In this document: positions 61,999 through 64,000 of the stretch, piece by piece
How positions within the stretch are numbered: the first letter of the stretch is position 1
How the letters are laid out: every line of letters begins with the position of its first letter
Assembly: GCF_965232525.1 (NCBI RefSeq)
Contig: NZ_OZ246980.1
Coordinates: 2,790,001-2,854,000, forward strand
Reading direction: 5' to 3'
Length of the DNA: 64,000 nt
Origin: Bauldia sp965232525
GTDB lineage: Bacteria; Pseudomonadota; Alphaproteobacteria; Rhizobiales; Kaistiaceae
The notes under the pieces: generated by a model
Seen by the model: the letters and a program-made list of their open reading frames with translations, nothing else
Told to the model about the DNA's origin: nothing
The model's database searches: none
Program-made: the position numbers and the translations under genes

Positions 61999-62754
61999 TC
62001 AGTCGATGACGTCAGGTGTTTCCCATGCCAGGTGCTGGCCGCCGTCGAGGCCGATCATCTGCCCGGTGATCGACCGATTCTCGATGAAGAATCGCACGGT
62101 TCGGCCGAACTCTTCCAGCGCCGGAGCGCGTTTCAATACGATCGTATCGATCCGCGCCTGAAACTCTTCCTCGGTCTGCGCGCCGTGGCGAAGGGTGGGG
62201 CCGGGCGCGATGCCATTGACCCGGACCTTCGGTCCGAGCAACTGCGCCAGCATCCTGGTCGCTTCCCACAGCCCGACCTTCGAAAGCTGATACGAGAAGT
62301 GGCGCGGTGTCGGCTTCCAGACGCTCTGGTCGAGGATGTTGACGACGTTGCCTTCGGTCTCGTCTGGAAGCTGTTCGGCGAGCGCCCGCGACAGGAAGAT
62401 CGGCGCGGTCAGGTTCACCGCCATCTGGCGTTCGTGCTGTTCCAGGTCAAGCGGGCCGCCGGCGTCGGTGGTGAACATTGACGCATTATTTACCAACAAC
62501 GAAGGTTTACCGAGGGCGTCGTTTACACGCTGAAGCAGGCCCGGGAGGGTGTTGCCGTCGGCGAGGTCGCCTTGAATTGCAACCGCAGTCATACCGCTTT
62601 CGCGAATGGCAGCGGCCGTCGCCTCTGCGTCATTTCGTGAACGATCATAATGAATTGCGACCGCCCAGCCGTGCGCGGCGAGGTCCTCGGCGATCGCCTT
62701 TCCGATCCGGCGCGCGGCACCGGTGACGATCGCGACGGGTGGTGTCGTTGTCAT
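61999..62754 (-). CDS. Short-chain dehydrogenase, pteridine-reductase-like
   Basis: 251 aa SDR. The cofactor motif TGAARRIGKAIA (11-22) carries the TGxxxRxG form of pteridine-reductase-like SDRs. LLVNNASMFTT, catalytic Asp-Ser near ILDQSVW, Tyr and Lys in FSYQLSKVGL, and GIAPGPTLR follow. Substrate unverified. In related genomes an SDR gene commonly precedes uvrC, as here. Confidence 0.87.
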   Translation of the reverse strand: MTTTPPVAIVTGAARRIGKAIAEDLAAHGWAVAIHYDRSRNDAEATAAAIRESGMTAVAIQGDLADGNTLPGLLQRVNDALGKPSLLVNNASMFTTDAGGPLDLEQHERQMAVNLTAPIFLSRALAEQLPDETEGNVVNILDQSVWKPTPRHFSYQLSKVGLWEATRMLAQLLGPKVRVNGIAPGPTLRHGAQTEEEFQARIDTIVLKRAPALEEFGRTVRFFIENRSITGQMIGLDGGQHLAWETPDVID

Positions 62755-62800
62755 TCAATTCCCCGTGTTCGGCGGTCCAGGATGTCGCAGGTTAAGGTTG

Positions 62801-62815
62801 GTTAACATGGTTAAC
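62801..62815. promoter_or_regulatory. Inverted repeat in the SDR-omp gap
   Basis: GTTAAC-ATG-GTTAAC, preceded by GGTTAAGGTTG. Three TTAA units with spacings of 6 and 5 bp resemble, but do not match, the CtrA consensus (TTAA-N7-TTAA). Confidence 0.35.
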
Positions 62816-63020
62816 GATTTCATACATGGTCTCTAAAACCGCAGGATACCGCCATTTGTGTCCTATTTGTCACGCCCAAAAGCTCCATCAACAGGCCGCC
62901 GTACCGCCGTATTTCCTTAACCTTTACGCCATATTGCTGAGGCCCTATCTGAGGCCAAGACCGGGGGCTCCTCGACATGACGGAGGCCGGTTTACGCCAC
63001 AGACTGACGAGGAGGTTACT

Positions 63021-63656
63021 ATGTCGCGTATGCGTATCCTGGGTGCAGCAGCCGTTGCACTCGCAATCGGAATGGGCGGCGCTCAAGCCGCCGACATCTA
63101 CAATCCGCCGCCGGCGAATATCGTCTACAACCCGACCCCGGCTTATAGCTGGACGGGCGGTTACGCCGGTGCCCTGATCGGTTATGGCTGGGGAACCCCG
63201 AAGGTCGGTAGCCGGGAATGGGACGCCGACGGTCTGGTCGGTGGCGTGTTCGGTGGCTACAACTTCCAGACGAATCCCAACATGGTGTTCGGCTTCGAGA
63301 CCGACATCACGGCCACGGGCATGAGCGGCAAGCGCAACGGTATCCGGGTCGAGAATCCCTGGAACGGTACGCTTCGGGCCCGTGCCGGCATAGCCTTTGA
63401 TCGGGCCATGATCTACGCTACCGGTGGTGTCGCGGCCGCGTCGCTTGATGTGAAGCGCGGCGGCAAGTCGGATCAGGCGCTGCGCGCCGGTTACACCGTG
63501 GGCGCCGGCATCGAGGCGGCTTTGACCGATACGGTGGTTGGGCGCGTCGAATACCGCTACACTCACATCGGTAAGCACAGCTACGACACCAAGCCGAAGA
63601 CCAAGGCTGAGTTTTCTTCGAACCAGGTCCTCGTCGGTCTTGGCGTGAAGTTCTGA
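63021..63656 (+). CDS. Outer membrane beta-barrel protein (Omp25/Omp31-like)
   Basis: 211 aa with signal peptide (ILGAAAVALAIGMGGAQAAD). Mature eight-strand barrel pattern: SWTGGYAGALIGYGWGTPKV, GVFGGYNFQTNPNMVFGFET, GTLRARAGIAFDRAMIYATG, GVAAASLDVKRGG, EYRYTHIG and the terminal aromatic strand NQVLVGLGVKF ending in Phe, the BAM recognition signal. This family is abundant in Rhizobiales. The start has GAGGAGGT; a strong terminator follows. Confidence 0.93.
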   Translation: MSRMRILGAAAVALAIGMGGAQAADIYNPPPANIVYNPTPAYSWTGGYAGALIGYGWGTPKVGSREWDADGLVGGVFGGYNFQTNPNMVFGFETDITATGMSGKRNGIRVENPWNGTLRARAGIAFDRAMIYATGGVAAASLDVKRGGKSDQALRAGYTVGAGIEAALTDTVVGRVEYRYTHIGKHSYDTKPKTKAEFSSNQVLVGLGVKF

Positions 63657-63684
63657 TCGCCTCCCGGCCAACATGAACACCAGA

Positions 63685-63713
63685 AGCCCCGCTTCGGCGG
63701 GGCTTTTTTTTTG
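63685..63713 (+). terminator. Intrinsic terminator of the omp gene
   Basis: Perfect stem AAGCCCCGC-TTCG-GCGGGGCTT followed by a run of nine T, 29 bp after the stop codon. The UUCG loop is the most stable tetraloop. Confidence 0.95.
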
Positions 63714-63784
63714 GACGACCCGCGCCGGCTGATGCTGCGCGGATTCAATCCCCCTGCGAAGGGCACCGCGCAGCGAGTCGCCGG

Positions 63785-63994
63785 TTAACGCGACGCTCGG
63801 TCCTCGGTCTTCATCAGCAGCGCAACGGCCGCGAAGCCGAGTGCCAATAGACCGTGCAAGACCAAAGCGCCAAGGGCCAGCGGTTGCGAATACACCTCGA
63901 AAGTCGGGGCGGCGGACCAGAGGCTTCCGACCGCGCCAAGGCCGTGGAAAGCGGCGAACCCGATTGCAATATATTTCGCCGTGGCCGATTGCAC
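63785..63994 (-). CDS. Small membrane protein, possibly cut by the window edge
   Basis: At least 69 aa; two hydrophobic stretches (YIAIGFAAFHGLGAVGSLW and LGALVLHGLLALGFAAVALL) and a charged C-terminus KTEDRASR. The GTG at 63994 is a possible start, but the frame is still open to position 64000, so the gene may extend beyond the window. No family recognised. Confidence 0.45.
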   Translation of the reverse strand: MQSATAKYIAIGFAAFHGLGAVGSLWSAAPTFEVYSQPLALGALVLHGLLALGFAAVALLMKTEDRASR

Positions 63995-64000
63995 GCCTGC

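Noticed and set aside
62826..63020. An N-terminal extension of the outer membrane protein from 62826
   Set aside because: The internal ATG at 63021 has a strong GAGGAGGT and begins a perfect signal peptide; the extension is not protein-like.

Overview
This 64 kb window is a high-GC, gene-dense chromosomal segment of an alphaproteobacterium, most likely of the order Hyphomicrobiales (Rhizobiales). The reasons are the gene order rpsF-rpsR-DUF2232-rplI-dnaB with alr-radA-cvpA-purF nearby, the lptF-lptG-lptD-surA-pdxA-rsmA block, a cyclopropane fatty acid synthase, a complete ugpBAEC operon, and an Omp25/Omp31-like outer membrane protein at the right end. No rRNA, tRNA, CRISPR array, integrase or intact transposase was found. 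The genus cannot be fixed from sequence reading alone.

Layout. 1-4.9 kb (minus): purF (cut by the window edge), cvpA, radA and alr. Between radA and alr lies a repeat-rich stretch holding a broken GIY-YIG nuclease gene and a gene-end remnant. 5-11 kb (plus): a compact cassette of a fused alpha/beta E1 2-oxoacid (acyloin) dehydrogenase, a free-standing lipoyl domain, an alpha/beta hydrolase, a SorC-type regulator and an FGGY sugar kinase. It sits between alr and dnaB, which are usually neighbours. 11-17.2 kb (minus): SRPBCC protein, dnaB, cfa, rplI, DUF2232, rpsR, rpsF. 17.5-24 kb (plus): fabD-fabG-acpP-fabF-mltG-yicC-gmk, covering fatty acid elongation, a peptidoglycan terminase and GMP kinase. 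23.9-31.5 kb (minus): rsmA, pdxA, surA-like, lptD, lptG, lptF, the LPS-export and outer-membrane biogenesis block. 31.7-34.4 kb (plus): pepA, holC and a methyltransferase.

34-45.5 kb is more accessory: an ABC-F ATPase, rsgA, a secreted protein, a cupin, a ChaA-type antiporter, a DinB protein, periplasmic trehalase, two small secreted proteins, a GNAT and a VOC protein. Palindromic repeats are scattered here, including two back-to-back MITE-like hairpins and a 380 bp repeat cluster. 45.5-48.7 kb is a divergent katG/oxyR peroxide-defence pair. 48.8-55.2 kb holds a zinc polyol dehydrogenase and a ugpB-A-E-C glycerol-3-phosphate uptake operon. A candidate Pho box precedes the operon, and it ends in an EEP-fold phosphoesterase where ugpQ is often found. 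55.3-64 kb has ndk, moaE-moaD-pgsA and SDR-uvrC (minus), split by a plus-strand insert (dgkA, GT2 glycosyltransferase, arsR-SRPBCC pair, a ClpP paralogue). The window ends with the outer membrane protein, a strong terminator and a small membrane protein.

The most unusual content is the 4.95-10.98 kb cassette, which looks like a complete but undescribed catabolic unit: kinase, phosphosugar-type regulator, and a TPP/lipoyl oxidative cleavage machine with a split E2. Functional links to sugar, acyloin or polyol breakdown are inference.
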